From contig NZ_WBZB01000002.1 in assembly GCF_009017255.1 (NCBI RefSeq), positions 1 through 64,000 of the forward strand: a stretch of 64,000 nt of DNA, read 5' to 3'. Made by a program: the position numbers and the translations under genes. This document shows positions 44,789-55,847 of this stretch, piece after piece. The notes beneath the pieces were generated by a model. It saw nothing but the letters and a program-made list of their open reading frames with translations, did not search any database and was not told where the DNA came from. Source of the stretch: Alkaliphilus serpentinus (lineage in GTDB: Bacteria; Bacillota; Clostridia; Peptostreptococcales; Natronincolaceae). The number at the start of each line of letters is the position of its first letter. Within the stretch, counting starts at the first letter, position 1.

Positions 44789-45709
44789 TTATTTATCCCT
44801 CATCAGGTTATTCATGAGTCTTTCCTCGAATTCTCTAGCAGCATGATAGCCCATGGATTTTTGGCGATGATTTCTGGCTGCCACCTCTATTAGTAGAGCG
44901 ATGTTTCTAGCTGGCTTCACCGGGATGGTAACCTCCTCCACCTTCATTCCAAGAATTTCTCTATAATTATCATCAAGACCCAATCTATCATAATCCTTAT
45001 CTTGATCCCATTCTTCCAATTGGATGATTAAGCTTATATGGGTGCTTTCCTTTATGGCACTAACACCATAAAGACTTCGTACATCCATTAGACCAATGCC
45101 CCTTACCTCCATCATATATCTTATAATTTCTGGTGCTGAACCTATCAAGAAGTCTTGACCAATTCTTTTAACCTCCACAGAATCATCAGCCACAAGTAAA
45201 TGACCTCTTTTGATGAGCTCAACTGCCGTCTCGCTTTTTCCAATACCACTCTTACCTGTTATGAAGACCCCAACCCCATAAACATCCATTAATACCCCAT
45301 GTAGGGTCACTATGGGAGCTAGTTTGATCTCTAGATAGTTTATGAGATTGCTTATAAGCTTTGTAGTATTTCTGTGGCTCCGCAATAGCTTCCTTTGATG
45401 CTTATTAGCCGCTTCCAGCATTTCATCAAAAACCTCGAGGTCTCTACTGATTATTAGGCAGGGTATTTCATAGGAAAAGAGCTTGTCTAGCCTTTCAGCC
45501 CTTAGATTGCTATCCAACTGACTAAGATACTGGTGTTCCACTTTACCGATCACTTGAATCCTCTCATATCCAAAATAATCGAAGAATCCAGTCAACTGTA
45601 TCCCCGGACGATTAATCTGCATCGTAGTGATATTGATTTGATTTGAAGGGTTATTGATTTCCTCCAGTTGCAGCTCTTCTACCATTTGTCTTACTGTAAT
45701 GGACTTCAT
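44789..45709 (-). CDS. hprK: HPr kinase/phosphorylase
   Basis: 306 aa. Phosphorylates HPr on Ser in response to glycolytic state and reverses it. Walker A GKSGIGKSETAVELI near residue 153 and the signature MMEVRGIGLMDVRSLYG are intact. The N-terminal domain is ordinary. In many Clostridia hprK follows uvrC and precedes murB; here pspC separates it from uvrC, and about 20 kb of hydrogen, formate and molybdenum genes separate it from murB. Confidence 0.96.
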   Translation of the reverse strand: MKSITVRQMVEELQLEEINNPSNQINITTMQINRPGIQLTGFFDYFGYERIQVIGKVEHQYLSQLDSNLRAERLDKLFSYEIPCLIISRDLEVFDEMLEAANKHQRKLLRSHRNTTKLISNLINYLEIKLAPIVTLHGVLMDVYGVGVFITGKSGIGKSETAVELIKRGHLLVADDSVEVKRIGQDFLIGSAPEIIRYMMEVRGIGLMDVRSLYGVSAIKESTHISLIIQLEEWDQDKDYDRLGLDDNYREILGMKVEEVTIPVKPARNIALLIEVAARNHRQKSMGYHAAREFEERLMNNLMRDK

Positions 45710-45751
45710 AATGGACCTCCTAAGTAAATAATAAATTGATTAACAAAAAGA

Positions 45752-45812
45752 CTAATGTTGAATGTTAAATGTTGAATGTTGAATTGATGTAGAAAATTGC
45801 ATGTAATTTTCA
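45752..45812. repeat. Copy of the TTGAATGTT / AACATTCAA repeat (inverse orientation)
   Basis: AATGTTGAATGTTAAATGTTG followed by a TTGAATTGATG stretch and a small AAATTGC.. hairpin. It is the reverse complement of the block at 28234-28321. The rest of the gap to pspC (45813-45974) is non-coding. Confidence 0.55.
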
Positions 45813-45931
45813 TAGTTTTTTCCTTATCAGTGCTTCTAAATCACTTGACAATTGCATTCTTAGTTATCTATAATCTATAATCTCTCAACTATAATCTGGT
45901 GCCTCATTACTCATTGTCTGACTTAATGTTA

Positions 45932-45970
45932 CAAGAAGCTATATGGAGGGTACCCCCATTATAGCTTCTT
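45932..45970 (-). terminator. Long hairpin after pspC
   Basis: AAGAAGCTATA / TATAGCTTCTT with an inner GGGTACCC. The stem is long but the T-run is poor, so it may be a weak terminator or an mRNA 3' stabiliser. Confidence 0.5.
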
Positions 45971-45974
45971 ATCA

Positions 45975-46166
45975 TTAGTATTTGGGCATAACAGCTGCTG
46001 CGATAAAGTAAGCTATTACTCCACCGATTACTGCAGTGCCGAATACAGTAACTGCTATATAGACCAATCGAACCACAGTAGAGTCAATCTCTAAATATTC
46101 AGCAATTCCACCACATACTCCAGATATTTTTTTATCCGTCTGAGATAGAGTTAATCTTTTTTTCAT
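45975..46166 (-). CDS. PspC-domain small membrane protein
   Basis: 63 aa. SQTDKKISGVCGGIAEYLEID at the N-terminus, then a hydrophobic helix (about residues 32-58), is the complete PspC domain. It is linked with envelope-stress responses in other bacteria. No pspA is nearby, so the role is uncertain. It is a single gene between uvrC and hprK. Confidence 0.88.
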   Translation of the reverse strand: MKKRLTLSQTDKKISGVCGGIAEYLEIDSTVVRLVYIAVTVFGTAVIGGVIAYFIAAAVMPKY

Positions 46167-46324
46167 CTAACCACCCTTTCATTTAACATACCACTATTCA
46201 TTAGAAACTATGTTGTAGCAAAAATTATCATTCACTATTAAGCTTAGTAGTTTATCTACCACAAACATATCACTCTTATATAAATATACGTGATTGACTA
46301 ATGATAAGTCTGATGAAATAAAAA

Positions 46325-48205
46325 TTAATCATCATTTTTGTTTAAATGCTGTTTAATTTCTTCCGCAATAGTCTGATTAATACCCTTTACCTCCATAAGC
46401 TCATGGATGGATGCTTTTTTGATATTGGCTATACTACCAAACCTATGGAACAAATCTATTTTCCTTGCTTTACCAATCCCCTTTATCTCATCTAAATCCG
46501 ACTTCAACATCTCATTCTTCCTTAGGGTTTTATGGTAGGATATCGCAAAACGATGGACCTCTTCTTGAATCTTATAGATCAATCTAAAAAGACTGCTTTG
46601 TTTGTCTAGAATAATCTCTTCTCCACAATAGGCCAAACCCCTTGTTTTATGCTTATCATCCTTAATCATGCCACAAACGGGTATCTCGACATGCAAATCC
46701 CTTAAAGCCTTTTCAACACTGGAAACCTGCCCAAAACCACCATCAACCAGTATTAGGTCTGGAAATACACTAAACTTTCCATCATTAATAGAGAGCTTCC
46801 CTTCTATAACCAGTTGGGTTTCTTCCATTCCCCTTTTAAACCTTCGCTGTATGATTTCCTCTAAGCTACCATAATCATTGGGGCCTTCTATGGTTTTTAT
46901 TTTAAACCTTCTATAATCCTTATTCTTGGGTTTACCTGACTGAAATACAATCATAGAGCCTACAGATTGCAATCCAGTAGTATTGGAAATATCATATGCC
47001 TCTATTCTATCTGGGAGATTATCTAAATCTAATAGCTCCTTCAGCTCCTCCAACAGTAGATTGTGGTCAACTGGATTTTCCAGTTTTTGTCGTTGTTCCA
47101 TGGAAATAGCTGCATTCTTCTTGACCATCTCCAACAATCTTCGCTTGTCTCCCCTTTGGGGAGCTCGAAGACTTACCTTGGTACTCCTTTTATTGCTTAA
47201 CCATTCCTCTAAAACCAACTCTTCCTCCAGTTGCTCCTCAACCAAAATCTCCTTGGGGATAAAGGAGGCATTATCATAATACTGCTTTATAAAGGCCGCT
47301 AAAACCTCTCCTCTGCCCTCTTGATGACCAATATCAATAGTGAAGTTCTCTCTATGGATGAGCTTCCCTTCCCTAATTATGAAGACCTCAATAATTGCAA
47401 CCTCTTCACCCATCTCAATAGCAATTACATCTTGATCTACATTGTTGGTTGTGATAATCTTCTGTTTTTCCAAGGTATGGTCTAGGGCCCGCAGCTGGTC
47501 TCGATAAAGGGCAGCCCCTTCATAATTTAAGGCCTTTGCAGCCTCCTTCATTTTTTCCTCTAATTTATCTTTTAGCTCATTATGCTTATTACTTAACAGC
47601 ATAATAATCTCTTCTATCATGTGGTTATATGCTTCTTTTGTAACCCCTCCAGTGCAAGGGCCAATACACTTTTTAATGTGATAATTTAAGCAAGGTCGTT
47701 CTTTTCTTGTGATCAATCTTTCAATATTTTTGCTACAGGTTCTAATTGGATATAACCGATGGATTATCTCAAGGGTTTCTTTAAAGGCTCCACCACTGGT
47801 ATAGGGGCCAAAATATCGATTACCGTCCTTCTTTATGCCTCTGGCCTTCATTACCCTAGGATAGTCCTCCGAGGTGGTTACCTTAATATAGGGGTAGCTT
47901 TTGTCGTCCCTTAATAGGACATTATATTTAGGCAAATATTTTTTAATTAGGTTACATTCTAAAATTAACGCCTCTAGCTCTGAGTCGGTAACGATATATT
48001 CAAAGTGATTGATGTTTTCAACCATTGCCTGTACCTTAGAGGGATGATTTTTAGAGGATTGAAAGTATTGGCGCACTCTATTTTTTAGAGAAATGGCTTT
48101 TCCCACATAGATTACCTTATCATCTTTATTTTTCATTAAATATACCCCAGGTGCATCGGGTAAAAGCTTTAGGTTTTGTTGTATATCAAACATCCAAAGT
48201 GCCAT
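46325..48205 (-). CDS. uvrC: Excinuclease ABC subunit C
   Basis: 626 aa. The GIY-YIG nuclease domain (PGVYLMKNKDDKVIYVGKA) makes the 3' incision. A UVR motif sits near residue 210, an RNase-H-like nuclease (EAYDISNTTGLQSVGSMIVF) makes the 5' incision, and C-terminal HhH repeats (DEIKGIGKARKIDLF) complete it. The first ATG has AGAGGAAGG just upstream. Part of the uvrB-uvrA-uvrC set, but interrupted by the PilZ gene and a 275-base gap. Confidence 0.97.
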   Translation of the reverse strand: MALWMFDIQQNLKLLPDAPGVYLMKNKDDKVIYVGKAISLKNRVRQYFQSSKNHPSKVQAMVENINHFEYIVTDSELEALILECNLIKKYLPKYNVLLRDDKSYPYIKVTTSEDYPRVMKARGIKKDGNRYFGPYTSGGAFKETLEIIHRLYPIRTCSKNIERLITRKERPCLNYHIKKCIGPCTGGVTKEAYNHMIEEIIMLLSNKHNELKDKLEEKMKEAAKALNYEGAALYRDQLRALDHTLEKQKIITTNNVDQDVIAIEMGEEVAIIEVFIIREGKLIHRENFTIDIGHQEGRGEVLAAFIKQYYDNASFIPKEILVEEQLEEELVLEEWLSNKRSTKVSLRAPQRGDKRRLLEMVKKNAAISMEQRQKLENPVDHNLLLEELKELLDLDNLPDRIEAYDISNTTGLQSVGSMIVFQSGKPKNKDYRRFKIKTIEGPNDYGSLEEIIQRRFKRGMEETQLVIEGKLSINDGKFSVFPDLILVDGGFGQVSSVEKALRDLHVEIPVCGMIKDDKHKTRGLAYCGEEIILDKQSSLFRLIYKIQEEVHRFAISYHKTLRKNEMLKSDLDEIKGIGKARKIDLFHRFGSIANIKKASIHELMEVKGINQTIAEEIKQHLNKNDD

Positions 48206-48294
48206 CCTTCCTCTTTTTAGTCAATAGCAGCTATATTTATTCTCTACCCTTTAGATGGGTACCTAATAGTTTATGGAGTAATTTGTCTCTATTA

Positions 48295-48384
48295 CTATTT
48301 TATCATATCTTTATAGATACAAGCTATCATGGTGATTATAGTTAATCCTAGGATAAAAAATAAAATATACACCCTTTTGCTCAT
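48295..48384 (-). CDS. Possible 29-aa single-helix membrane peptide
   Basis: MSKRVYILFFILGLTIITMI then ACIYKDMIK: a basic start, one hydrophobic helix, and a charged end, inside the uvrC leader. There is no good Shine-Dalgarno sequence, so it may be fortuitous. Confidence 0.2.
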   Translation of the reverse strand: MSKRVYILFFILGLTIITMIACIYKDMIK

Positions 48385-48454
48385 AACTTAAGAACTACAG
48401 TATATTAATTTTCCACATAAATCAACAACATCCTCTATATGTTACAAAAACATT

Positions 48455-48487
48455 AAAAAAGGTAGCATATACAATCTATGCTACCTT
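48455..48487 (-). terminator. Terminator of the PilZ gene
   Basis: Minus-strand AAGGTAGCATA-loop-TATGCTACCTT followed by TTTTT, overlapping the stop codon. Confidence 0.85.
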
Positions 48488-49110
48488 CGTTTATTTTTTA
48501 ATTGTTGTTTAGAGGCAAAGTTTATTAACTGCATTAAATTGCTATCGTCTAAGCCGATAAACTCACATCCCATATCCCTTGTTGCATCGGTTTGATTCTC
48601 CTCATTTCTTAAAACCTTTGCAGTCAATATCAAGGATATTCCATCCAAGTTAATTTCAAAGACTACCACCGTTCCAATGGGAAGAGAAACACTGCTGTTG
48701 ATCAATACCCCTCCTCCACTAATGTCTTTAGCAATGGCAGATATATATTTATTGGTTTCTATTTTTTGATCATTGATCCCTAATATAAAGCATTGAACTC
48801 CTATATCAATAGGTACTCTGATATATCTTCTTCTCTGAAGGACTTGCACCTTATTGTTATTAGGCATTTCAATAATCAGCATGTTTTTTTGACTACCATG
48901 GATAATGGTATCAAATATACATACCTTTTGCTCGGTAGGAAGGGTGCACTTTACTTTTCTAGGCTCTTTTTGAATATATTGGCCCGATATCTCTACAATA
49001 AATAGTTTTTTTTCAATCTTATATACCCTACCCCAAAAGGATAGGAAAGGTGGGATAACATCTATTTCTAATTTGATTCGTTCTCCCTCTTGGAGATATT
49101 TCGAAAGCAT
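48481..49110 (-). CDS. PilZ-domain (YcgR-like) c-di-GMP receptor
   Basis: About 209 aa starting MLSKYLQEGERI; GGGGGGGAT precedes this ATG by four to five bases, so the frame's earlier start is rejected. The N-terminal half is a YcgR-N-like beta domain. The PilZ domain has the c-di-GMP motif QRRRYIRVP (near residue 105) and DISGGGVLI (D/NxSxxG). YcgR relatives act on the flagellar motor. It is inserted between uvrA and uvrC with its own terminator. Confidence 0.88.
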   Translation of the reverse strand: MLSKYLQEGERIKLEIDVIPPFLSFWGRVYKIEKKLFIVEISGQYIQKEPRKVKCTLPTEQKVCIFDTIIHGSQKNMLIIEMPNNNKVQVLQRRRYIRVPIDIGVQCFILGINDQKIETNKYISAIAKDISGGGVLINSSVSLPIGTVVVFEINLDGISLILTAKVLRNEENQTDATRDMGCEFIGLDDSNLMQLINFASKQQLKNKRR

Positions 49111-49169
49111 TAGAATCCCCCCCATGAAAATAGTCTTAGAATTATTTTATCTCTATACAGAAGAAATTT

Positions 49170-52028
49170 CTATAGGATTTTATGCTCATTTAATTCAGAG
49201 ATAAGAATTCTTTTTAGGAATTGCCCAGTATAGGATTTTTTAATAGCAGCTACAGCTTCAGGTGTCCCTTCTGCCACAATCTCCCCACCATTGATGCCTC
49301 CTTCTGGGCCAAGGTCAACTATATGGTCTGCAGTTTTTATAACATCAAGATTATGCTCTATAACCAGCACTGTATTGCCTGTATCAACCAATCTTTGCAG
49401 TACATTAATCAACTTATGGACATCAGCAAAATGTAAGCCCGTCGTAGGTTCATCTAAAATATATAGGGTTTTACCAGTACTGCGCTTACTTAACTCTGTT
49501 GCCAGTTTTATTCTTTGGGCTTCTCCTCCAGATAGTTGGGTGGAGGGTTGACCTAATTTTATATATCCTAATCCTACTTCAAATAAAGTTTCTAATCTTC
49601 TTTTGATCTTTGGAATATTTTCAAAGAAATCTAAGGCCTCTTCAACATTCATATCGAGGACATCGGCAATGGTCTTGCCTTTATATTTGATTTCTAAGGT
49701 TTCCCTATTGTACCTTTTCCCCTTACATACCTCACATGGAACATATACGTCTGGCAAGAAGTGCATTTCAATTTTAATAATTCCATCTCCCGTACAGGCT
49801 TCACATCTTCCACCCTTTAGATTGAAGCTAAATCTTCCTTTTTGGTAGCCCCTCATTTTTGCCTGTGGAGTTTGGGCAAATACATCTCTAATATCATCAA
49901 ACAAGCCTGTATAGGTGGCAGGATTTGATCTAGGTGTCCTTCCAATGGGTGATTGATCAATTTCAATTACCTTATCAAGAAACTCTAATCCTTCAATTGA
50001 TTTATGGGCTCCGGCCTTAGCCTTAGCTCCATTTAGCTCATGGGCTATTTTTTTATACAAAATATCATTTATTAAAGTACTTTTTCCCGAGCCAGAAACT
50101 CCAGTAACACAAGTAAATACTCCCATAGGTAATGACACATTTATATCCTTTAGATTATTCTCCTTGGCTCCCTTAATCTTTAACCATTTTCCATTAGGTT
50201 CCCTTCTTTGCTGGGGAATTTCTATTCTCCTAGCACCACTTAAATATTGCCCTGTGATGGAGTCCTTACAATTGATGATGTCCTCTACAGTTCCTTTAGC
50301 CACCACCTGACCACCATGGATTCCAGCCAAGGGACCAATATCCACTATATAATCAGCCTCATGCATTGTATCTTCATCATGTTCAACAACAATGACAGTA
50401 TTTCCTATATCGGTTAAATGCCTTAAGGTTTTTAAAAGTCTATCATTATCCCGCTGATGTAATCCAATACTGGGCTCATCTAGAATATATAATACCCCCA
50501 CTAAACTTGATCCAATTTGTGTGGCAAGACGTATTCGTTGAGATTCTCCTCCAGAAAGGGTACCTGCACTTCTTGATAAGGTCAAATAATCCAATCCAAC
50601 ATCTACTAAGAAGCTTAAGCGTTCCTTAATCTCTTTTAGTATCTGATGGGCTATCATCCTACTTCTATCATCAAGCTTTAGCTGATTAAAGAAATCCCTT
50701 ACTTCCCTTATGGACATCTCAGTAATATGGTGAATATTTTTCTCTCCTACGGTAACAGCCAATATTACGTCCTTTAACCTGGCTCCGTTACAGCTTTGAC
50801 AGGGACTTTCACTCATAAATTCTTCTATTTTCTCCCGCATATAATCGGAATTGGTTTCTCTATGGCGTCTTTCGAGATTTGGAATAACTCCTTCAAAAGC
50901 AGCTGAAAAGGTTCTTTTACCAGAATACTTTGATTCATATTCAAAGGTGACCCTTTTTCCATTTGTTCCATAGAGGATTTCATCCACAAAATCCTTTGGC
51001 AAGTTTTTAACTGGAGTATCGATGCTGATCTTATATTCTTTGGCTAGCTGCTCCAGCATTTTAAAGTAATAGGTATCTTCCGATTGACCATTTGTTCCTG
51101 CCCATGGCAAAATTGCCCCTTGTCTGATACTCAATCTTTCATCAGGAATAACCAATTGAGGGTCTACCACCTTTTTATGACCTATACCATTACAGGTTGG
51201 ACAAGCTCCAAAGGGACTATTAAAGGAAAACATCCTTGGTGACATATCCTCTATTCCAATACCATGCTCTGGGCATGCAAATTTTGTGGAGAATTGTGTT
51301 TCTTCCCCACCTATAACATCTACTAAAACCAACCCCTCTGAAAGCTTTAATACCGTTTCAATGGAGTCAGCTAAACGTTGTTGGGAGCCTTCCTTAATGA
51401 TAATCCTATCCACCACCACTTCAATGGTGTGCTTCTTGGTTTTTGCTAATTTAATATCGTCATGGAGCTCCATCACTTCACCATCAATTCTAATCCGAAC
51501 ATAGCCTTCCTTCTTTATATCCTCCAGAAGCTTAGCATGCTCTCCCTTTTTGCCTCGTACTACTGGTGCTAAGAGCTGTAGCCTTGTCCCCTCTCCGAAA
51601 TCCATAATCTTATCCACAATCTGCTCAACAGTCATCTGGGTAATTTCCACTCCACATACTGGACAATGGGGAATTCCTACTCGAGCAAATAACAATCTTA
51701 AATAATCATAAATCTCTGTAACAGTACCCACTGTTGATCTTGGGTTCTTGCTGGTGGTCTTTTGATCGATTGATATAGCAGGTGATAATCCCTCAATATA
51801 CTCTACATCTGGTTTTTCCATTTGGCCAAGAAACTGTCTTGCATAGGCAGACAAGCTCTCAATATAACGTCTTTGACCCTCTGCATAAATGGTATCAAAG
51901 GCCAATGAGGTTTTACCAGAGCCAGAAAGCCCGGTAAAAACAACAAACTTGTCCCTTGGAATCTCTAAATCAATGTTTTTTAAATTGTGCTCCTTGGCAC
52001 CCTTAATAATAATTTTGTCCCTTACCAC
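49170..52028 (-). CDS. uvrA: Excinuclease ABC subunit A
   Basis: 952-aa DNA-damage sensor with two ABC ATPase modules: Walker [15 protein letters not shown] near residue 32 and [13 protein letters not shown] near 640. Signatures [12 protein letters not shown] and [12 protein letters not shown] are present. Zinc sites are seen as CPVCG and as CEACTGDG...CEVCKG. Starts two bases after uvrB, so the two are coupled. Confidence 0.98.
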   Translation of the reverse strand: MVRDKIIIKGAKEHNLKNIDLEIPRDKFVVFTGLSGSGKTSLAFDTIYAEGQRRYIESLSAYARQFLGQMEKPDVEYIEGLSPAISIDQKTTSKNPRSTVGTVTEIYDYLRLLFARVGIPHCPVCGVEITQMTVEQIVDKIMDFGEGTRLQLLAPVVRGKKGEHAKLLEDIKKEGYVRIRIDGEVMELHDDIKLAKTKKHTIEVVVDRIIIKEGSQQRLADSIETVLKLSEGLVLVDVIGGEETQFSTKFACPEHGIGIEDMSPRMFSFNSPFGACPTCNGIGHKKVVDPQLVIPDERLSIRQGAILPWAGTNGQSEDTYYFKMLEQLAKEYKISIDTPVKNLPKDFVDEILYGTNGKRVTFEYESKYSGKRTFSAAFEGVIPNLERRHRETNSDYMREKIEEFMSESPCQSCNGARLKDVILAVTVGEKNIHHITEMSIREVRDFFNQLKLDDRSRMIAHQILKEIKERLSFLVDVGLDYLTLSRSAGTLSGGESQRIRLATQIGSSLVGVLYILDEPSIGLHQRDNDRLLKTLRHLTDIGNTVIVVEHDEDTMHEADYIVDIGPLAGIHGGQVVAKGTVEDIINCKDSITGQYLSGARRIEIPQQRREPNGKWLKIKGAKENNLKDINVSLPMGVFTCVTGVSGSGKSTLINDILYKKIAHELNGAKAKAGAHKSIEGLEFLDKVIEIDQSPIGRTPRSNPATYTGLFDDIRDVFAQTPQAKMRGYQKGRFSFNLKGGRCEACTGDGIIKIEMHFLPDVYVPCEVCKGKRYNRETLEIKYKGKTIADVLDMNVEEALDFFENIPKIKRRLETLFEVGLGYIKLGQPSTQLSGGEAQRIKLATELSKRSTGKTLYILDEPTTGLHFADVHKLINVLQRLVDTGNTVLVIEHNLDVIKTADHIVDLGPEGGINGGEIVAEGTPEAVAAIKKSYTGQFLKRILISELNEHKIL

Positions 52029-52030
52029 TA

Positions 52031-54022
52031 TTACACCTCTTCTGCTAGTGAATTTTCCTTTATCATTCGTTTAATTTTGTCCCTAAGGTCTGCAGCCTTT
52101 TCAAATTCTAAATTCTCTGCTGCATTAAACATTTCAACCTCTAATCGTCTTATTTCGTCAATTATTTCCTGTTGATCAGCAACAGATTTGCCCTTATTTC
52201 CATAGCCTTCCTCTGTTTCTGCAACCTTTGTGATTTCAATAATATCCCGAACCTTCTTCTCGATGGATTTAGGATTTATATGATTCTCTATATTATATTG
52301 ATGCTGAATTTGTCTTCTTCTTTCGGTTTCTCCAATTGCTCTTTCCATAGAACCGGTAATTTTATCAGCATATAGGATAACCTTACCCTCAACATTCCTT
52401 GCAGCTCTTCCGATTGTCTGAATCAATGAGGTCTCTGACCGAAGGAAGCCTTCCTTGTCGGCATCCAAAATAGCTACTAAAGAAACCTCTGGGATGTCTA
52501 AGCCTTCCCGTAGTAGATTTATACCCACCAACACATCAAAAGCACCAAGCCTTAAGTCTCTAATAATCTCCATTCGTTCCATAGTATTAATATCAGAGTG
52601 AAGATATTTTACTGCTATGCCCATTTCCTTAAAATAGTTGGTTAAATCCTCTGCCATTTTCTTGGTCATGGTTGTTACTAGAACTCTTTGCTTTTTATCT
52701 GTTCTAAGCTTAATTTCTCCAATAAGGTCATCAACTTGTCCCTTGACAGGCTTCACCTCAACGATGGGATCCAATAGTCCTGTAGGTCTAATAATTTGTT
52801 CCACCACTGGTGCTTCCTTTGCCATCTCATAGGGTCCAGGTGTTGCACTAACATAAAGAATTTGATTCACCATTCCTTCAAACTCATTAAATTGTAATGG
52901 GCGATTATCAAAGGCAGAGGGTAATCTAAAGCCATAGTCAATCAGGGTTTCTTTTCTAGCACGATCACCATTATACATCCCTCTAATTTGGGGTATTGTC
53001 ACATGGGACTCATCCACGATGATCAAATAATCCTTAGGAAAGTAATCCATTAAGGTGTAGGGCCTACTACCAGCGGCCCTACCCGTTAAATGGCGGGAGT
53101 AGTTTTCGATACCTTGACAAAAACCCAACTCCCTTAACATTTCTATATCATACATGGTTCTCTGTTGTATTCTCTGGGCCTCCAAAAGCTTGTCTTTGCT
53201 TTGAAAGTATTTTACCCGCTCCACCAGCTCTTCTTCAATTGCTGAAATGGCCTTCTCAATCTTCTCATAACCTGTTGCGAAGTGGGAGGCAGGAAAAATG
53301 GATATATGGCTTCTAGTTGCCAGAATCTCTCCCGTTAATGGGTTTACCTCTGTAATAGATTCTATTTCATCCCCAAAAAAATCTATCCTAATGGCCTTTT
53401 CTGCAGCGGAGGCTGGATATATTTCAACTACATCTCCACGAACTCTAAAGGCACCTCTAACAAAGTTTATGTCATTTCTTTCATATTGTATATCTACAAG
53501 CTTTCTTAAAACCTCATCTCGATCCTTTATCATTCCTGGCCTCAAGGAGAGGGATAATCTACTATATTCCTCCGGGTCCCCTAGTCCATAGATACAGGAT
53601 ACACTGGCTACAATTATTACATCCCTTCTCTCCAACAAGGAAGATGTAGCCGAGTGACGAAGCTTATCAATTTCGTCATTAATGGAGGCATCCTTCTCAA
53701 TGTAGGTATCAGAATGAACCACATAGGCCTCTGGCTGATAATAATCATAGTAACTTACAAAGTATTCTACTGCATTATCTGGGAAGAATTCCTTAAATTC
53801 ACTACATAGCTGGGCTGCCAAGGTTTTATTATGGGCAATAACCAAGGTGGGTTTCTGTACCTTTTCTATTACATTGGCCATGGTAAAGGTTTTTCCTGAG
53901 CCAGTAACCCCCAATAGAGTTTGGTGTTTATTTTGTTTCATTATGCTTTCCGTTAGCTGAGTAATAGCCCTAGGCTGATGGCCTGTAGGCTTATAATCCG
54001 AATGAATTTTAAACTTTCCCAT
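52031..54022 (-). CDS. uvrB: Excinuclease ABC subunit B
   Basis: 663-aa helicase-like damage verifier. Walker [15 protein letters not shown] near residue 40, the beta-hairpin [11 protein letters not shown] near 93, DESHV, the [19 protein letters not shown] motif VI, and a C-terminal UVR domain ([18 protein letters not shown]) that binds UvrC. First gene of the uvrBA pair. Confidence 0.98.
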   Translation of the reverse strand: MGKFKIHSDYKPTGHQPRAITQLTESIMKQNKHQTLLGVTGSGKTFTMANVIEKVQKPTLVIAHNKTLAAQLCSEFKEFFPDNAVEYFVSYYDYYQPEAYVVHSDTYIEKDASINDEIDKLRHSATSSLLERRDVIIVASVSCIYGLGDPEEYSRLSLSLRPGMIKDRDEVLRKLVDIQYERNDINFVRGAFRVRGDVVEIYPASAAEKAIRIDFFGDEIESITEVNPLTGEILATRSHISIFPASHFATGYEKIEKAISAIEEELVERVKYFQSKDKLLEAQRIQQRTMYDIEMLRELGFCQGIENYSRHLTGRAAGSRPYTLMDYFPKDYLIIVDESHVTIPQIRGMYNGDRARKETLIDYGFRLPSAFDNRPLQFNEFEGMVNQILYVSATPGPYEMAKEAPVVEQIIRPTGLLDPIVEVKPVKGQVDDLIGEIKLRTDKKQRVLVTTMTKKMAEDLTNYFKEMGIAVKYLHSDINTMERMEIIRDLRLGAFDVLVGINLLREGLDIPEVSLVAILDADKEGFLRSETSLIQTIGRAARNVEGKVILYADKITGSMERAIGETERRRQIQHQYNIENHINPKSIEKKVRDIIEITKVAETEEGYGNKGKSVADQQEIIDEIRRLEVEMFNAAENLEFEKAADLRDKIKRMIKENSLAEEV

Positions 54023-54049
54023 AAAATCACCTCAATAATTTCAGTTTAT

Positions 54050-54218
54050 AGTTAATAGTTCAGTAATGAGTAATTAGTAAAGAGTAATTAGTAATTAGTA
54101 ATTAGTAATTAAGGATAACGATTTAAGATTTAAAGATTATTATTAAATTACAGAATGGAAATTTACATAGTAAATTTCTTCAATAATTCAGCATTCAACA
54201 TTTATCATTCAACATTGT
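54050..54218. repeat. Repeat block: AGTAATT array, hairpin and TTCAACATT tail
   Basis: An array of AGTAATT/AGAGTAATTAGTAATT units, then GGAAATTTAC...GTAAATTTC, then CAGCATTCAACATTTATCATTCAACATT in two pieces. Same order as at 28234-28321. It occupies much of the 453-base gap upstream of uvrB; no gene is seen. Confidence 0.55.
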
Positions 54219-54285
54219 AATTACAAAGAACATTTGTTCGCACATTTAATTATAACCTTACCCTAGAGGATTGTCAACTTCATAT

Positions 54286-54311
54286 AAAAAAATCCCAATT
54301 GGGATTTTTTT
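54286..54311. terminator. Bidirectional terminator between ctpA and uvrB
   Basis: AAAAAAATCCCAATTGGGATTTTTTT: a perfect stem with A/T tracts on both sides. Confidence 0.85.
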
Positions 54312-54366
54312 ATAGTTTTTAATTAATAATTTTATTGTAAGAAAGATATTTAGTATATTCCTATCA

Positions 54367-54475
54367 CTTTCATTTTTAATTCTTCATTTTTCATTTTTCA
54401 TTTTTAATTCTTCATTCTTCATTTTTCACTTTTCACTTTTAATTTTTCACTTTTAACTTTTCACTTTTCACTTTG
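54367..54475. repeat. Degenerate TTTTTCA / TTTTAATTCTTCA tandem tract
   Basis: About 110 bases of short units (ATTTTTCA, CACTTTTCACTTTTAA) directly after the ctpA stop. Low-complexity and strongly strand-asymmetric (pyrimidine-rich on plus). A related purine-rich tract is at 63501-63530. Confidence 0.65.
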
Positions 54476-55693
54476 TTAATTTCCAATCTTCTCCAACATA
54501 ACCTCAATAGCTTTTTGTAGTTGGGTATCATCTTCTCCTTCAACCTCTTGACCTTCAAGATCTTCTGGTAATTTGACTTCTATGTCTGGATCAATACCAG
54601 TTCCATGGATATAGTTTCCATCGGGGGTATAGTATTGGGAAACAGTAAATTTAAAGCCAGTTCCATCAGAAAGGGGCTTAAACTGTTGAACTAAACCTTT
54701 TCCAAAGGTAGTAGTACCAATAATGGTTCCTGCTTCTCCATCCTTTACCGCTCCTGCCAAAATTTCAGAAGCACTTGCACTACCTTCATTAACCAGCAAC
54801 ACCAATGGATAATCAACTTTTTCTTTATCAGATTTCTCTACTTTTCTAACACCATGGCGATCCTCGGTATAAACGATCACCTGATCACCTAGTAGCATAT
54901 CAGCTATTTCAATACAGGTTGTTAATAACCCTCCGGGATTATTTCTTAAATCAACTATTAAGCCCTGAATGTTTTTCTCATCAAGGTCTGTTAAATGCTG
55001 TCTAAAGTCATTAGCAGTTTCCTCATCAAAGGCTGTTAATCTTATATAGCCTATATCATTTTCCAACACTTCAGATCTAACAGTTTTTAATCTAATTTCT
55101 TCTCTAGTTATATTAAGCTCTATAAACTCTTTGGCACCCTCCCTCAGTATAGATAGGGTTACTGGAGTGCCAGGCTCACCCTTCATTATATCCACTGCTT
55201 GATCTAACTTTTCTCCAAAAATATCTTGGCCATCAACTTTAATGATTTTGTCTCCAGTTTTTATTCCAGCCCTTTCACCGGGAGTATCCTCAATTGGTGA
55301 AACAACGGTAACATATCCGTCCTCCCCGGGAGTAACGATGATTCCGATTCCCCCATATGTACCTTGGGTTCTTGTGATTAAATCATTGTATTCCTTTTCA
55401 TTCATATAAACAGTATAGGGATCGTCAATGCTTTCAAACATCCCTCTTACAGCTCCTTCAATCAATTTATGCTCATCAAGCTCTTGGTAGTAATTTTCTA
55501 CAAGATAATCCTTTAAGGTAAATAGTTTTCCATACTCATCTTTAAGTCCTTTATAAAATTCATGGGTGCCCTTGGTAATAATCACCTTATTGCCTATTTG
55601 CAATGCAATTAAGTTCCCAACAGTGATATTTAGTACTGTTGTAATAATAATTAGGATTATTGCACCAATAAGAGCTTTTTTCTTGCTTATCAT
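54476..55693 (-). CDS. ctpA: S41-family carboxy-terminal processing protease
   Basis: 405 aa. An N-terminal signal anchor (residues 8-30) puts the enzyme outside the membrane. A PDZ domain (GGIGIIVTPGEDGYVTVVSPIEDTPGERAGIKTGD, split here by the usual loop) is followed by the S41 core: catalytic Ser in NEGSASASEI and Lys in TTFGKGLVQ. It lies after the M23 peptidase gene and ftsEX, a common clostridial order suggesting a role in cell-wall hydrolase control. Confidence 0.94.
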   Translation of the reverse strand: MISKKKALIGAIILIIITTVLNITVGNLIALQIGNKVIITKGTHEFYKGLKDEYGKLFTLKDYLVENYYQELDEHKLIEGAVRGMFESIDDPYTVYMNEKEYNDLITRTQGTYGGIGIIVTPGEDGYVTVVSPIEDTPGERAGIKTGDKIIKVDGQDIFGEKLDQAVDIMKGEPGTPVTLSILREGAKEFIELNITREEIRLKTVRSEVLENDIGYIRLTAFDEETANDFRQHLTDLDEKNIQGLIVDLRNNPGGLLTTCIEIADMLLGDQVIVYTEDRHGVRKVEKSDKEKVDYPLVLLVNEGSASASEILAGAVKDGEAGTIIGTTTFGKGLVQQFKPLSDGTGFKFTVSQYYTPDGNYIHGTGIDPDIEVKLPEDLEGQEVEGEDDTQLQKAIEVMLEKIGN

Positions 55694-55793
55694 CCTTATC
55701 TCCCCTTCAGCTGATGCTTAATTTGATATCTAATTATAGCTTATTAATACCCATTATAACATATACTTATTATCTAAGGAAATTTTCAAAACC

Positions 55794-55826
55794 GAAAAAT
55801 TCAGCCAGGGAGTACTCCCTGGCTGT
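55794..55826 (-). terminator. Terminator after the M23 peptidase gene
   Basis: A perfect inverted repeat CAGCCAGGGAGT / ACTCCCTGGCTG followed by AATTTTTC on the minus strand. Confidence 0.85.
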
Positions 55827-55847
55827 TAGCTTAACTATATAATCATG

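Noticed and set aside
54050-54475. CRISPR array in the AT-rich repeat tract
   Set aside because: Units are 7-8 bases, imperfect, with no regular unique spacers and no cas genes.
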